DNA of 5,960 nt from Chloroflexota bacterium. GTDB taxonomy: Bacteria > Chloroflexota > Limnocylindria > Limnocylindrales > CSP1-4. The DNA is taken from contig JAKAMV010000650.1 of assembly GCA_021812735.1 (NCBI GenBank), forward strand, positions 1 to 5,960, given 5' to 3'. The notes below the pieces were generated by a model. That model worked only from the letters and a program-made list of their open reading frames with translations. It searched no databases and had not been told where the DNA came from. This document shows positions 4,951-5,960 of this stretch, piece after piece (the stretch's first letter is position 1; each line of letters opens with the position of its first letter). The translations under genes were made by a program, and so were the position numbers.

Positions 4951-5960
4951 CCAGCGGCGAGACCCTGGGCCCGCGCACCACCCACCCCCTGCCGGGGGCC
5001 GTCGTCGCCCGCAACGTGAGGCTCGTCGAGCGCGACTCGGTGGCGGTCGGTGTCGTCAACGCCTCGACGCCGTTCCTGCCGGTGATGCTGCTCCGGCTGG
5101 GTGGCACCACGCTCCAGGTGAGCCTGCTCACGGCCCTGCCGGCGATCTCCGGGTTCCTGTTCGCGATCCCGCTCGGCCGGTTCCTGCAGCATCGCCGGAA
5201 CGTGGTGCCCTGGTACAGCGCGGCCCGGCTCATCGCCCAGCTCGCCTTCGGCGTGATGGCGCTCGCCATGCTCCTGCTGCCGCAGGGTCCGGGCTGGGCC
5301 TCGGGGACCGCGCCCGCCGCCATCGCGGTGCTCGCCATCTGGGCACTGCAGACCGTCCCGAACACGCTCGTCAACGTGGCCTTCCCGGTCCTGATGGACG
5401 GCGCCGCGGGTCCGTCGCACCGGCTCGATCTGCTGAGCCGGCGATGGTCGATCATGGGGCTCACCACCGCGGTCACGGTTGCGCTGGCCGGCCAGGTTCT
5501 CGGGTTCCTGCCCTTCCCCCGGAACTACGCGCTGGTCTTCGGGGCGTTCGCCGTCGCGGCGCTGGGCAGCTGGTGGAACTCGCACCGCGTCCGGCTTCCC
5601 GATCAGGACCCGCTGCCGGTGCACACCTCGGGCGCAAGACTGCGGCTCGCGGAGTTCGCGGCGGTCGTGCGCGCGGAGCCACGCTTCCTCGCATTCGAGG
5701 TCCGCTCGTTCCTCTACACGGCGGGCGTCTACGCGGCCGCGCCGCTCCTCCCGCTCTTCTACATCCGCGAGCTGCACGCATCGGACGCGTGGATCGGGGT
5801 GATCGGGGCGGCCGCGGCGGCCACGCAGCTGGTCGGGTACTGGGCGTGGCGGCGCCTGTCGATGCGCCGCGGCACGCGGCCGGTGCTGCTCGTGACGATC
5901 CTCGGCAATGCCCTTGCCCCTGCGGTCCTCACGCTGCTCGGCGCACTGCCGCTGGTGGCG
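4947..5960 (+). CDS. Major facilitator superfamily (MFS) transporter, 3' end missing
   Basis: 338 residues are visible and the frame is open to the window edge. After a 22-residue tail comes RNVRLVERDSVAVGVVNAS and the first helix. Hydrophobic segments lie at about 32-50, 56-77, 90-112, 122-149, 168-188, 190-209, 253-273, 282-300 and 311-336, with a long cytoplasmic loop at 210-250 between the two six-helix halves. GRFLQHRR (77-84) between helices 2 and 3 is a divergent MFS motif A (GxxxDRxGRR) without the Asp. Roughly three helices are missing at the 3' end. It is an inner-membrane secondary transporter by family; substrate unknown. I chose GTG 4947 because codon third-position GC becomes uniform from here and it overlaps the leader-ORF stop. 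GTG 4911, GTG 4902 and ATG 4875 are in-frame alternatives, and 4911 has GAGG only 3 nt away. Confidence 0.8.
   Translation, partial: MTSGETLGPRTTHPLPGAVVARNVRLVERDSVAVGVVNASTPFLPVMLLRLGGTTLQVSLLTALPAISGFLFAIPLGRFLQHRRNVVPWYSAARLIAQLAFGVMALAMLLLPQGPGWASGTAPAAIAVLAIWALQTVPNTLVNVAFPVLMDGAAGPSHRLDLLSRRWSIMGLTTAVTVALAGQVLGFLPFPRNYALVFGAFAVAALGSWWNSHRVRLPDQDPLPVHTSGARLRLAEFAAVVRAEPRFLAFEVRSFLYTAGVYAAAPLLPLFYIRELHASDAWIGVIGAAAAATQLVGYWAWRRLSMRRGTRPVLLVTILGNALAPAVLTLLGALPLVA

Noticed and set aside
4800..5777. 325-codon minus-strand open frame opposite the transporter
   Set aside because: It is an antisense shadow of the MFS gene, whose helices and motif A read on the plus strand.

Overview
The window is 5.96 kb of very GC-rich, gene-dense chromosomal DNA. 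Codons end almost always in G or C, GTG starts are common and intergenic gaps are short. Several genes appear to start directly downstream of a -10 box, which implies leaderless transcripts. This fits a high-GC Actinomycetota- or Chloroflexota-like bacterium, but the sequence alone does not settle the phylum. I see no transposase, integrase, phage structural gene, tRNA, rRNA or CRISPR array.

Layout. At the left edge is the N-terminus of a small membrane protein on the minus strand (holin-like, cut by the window). It diverges from a DUF885-type HExxPGH putative metallopeptidase (124-2040, +). Next come a GNAT acetyltransferase with a degenerate N-terminal half (2108-3010, +) and a cytidylate-kinase-like P-loop protein (3148-3789, +). 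The kinase 3' end runs into a degenerate 39-bp tandem repeat with strong hairpins (about 3776-3955). This repeat separates it from a convergent gene for a multi-pass membrane protein with a Pro/Gly/Ala-rich cytosolic or extracytosolic tail (4005-4763, -). A divergent intergenic region (4764-4914) leads to a possible 11-codon leader ORF (4915-4950). That ORF overlaps by 4 nt the start of a major facilitator superfamily transporter (4947 to the window end, +), which is cut at the right edge.

The genes do not form an obvious pathway. The three middle plus-strand genes each have their own -10 candidate, so they look like separately transcribed housekeeping or accessory genes rather than one operon. 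The most interesting material is at the expression level: (i) three GTG starts, each 6-7 nt after a -10 hexamer and without a Shine-Dalgarno (SD) sequence, against ATG starts with clear SD sequences elsewhere; (ii) a 16-bp tandem repeat that fills the kinase leader just before its SD; (iii) the 39-bp repeat array that includes the kinase stop codon; (iv) the coupled mini-ORF before the transporter. I found no convincing new multi-gene system.
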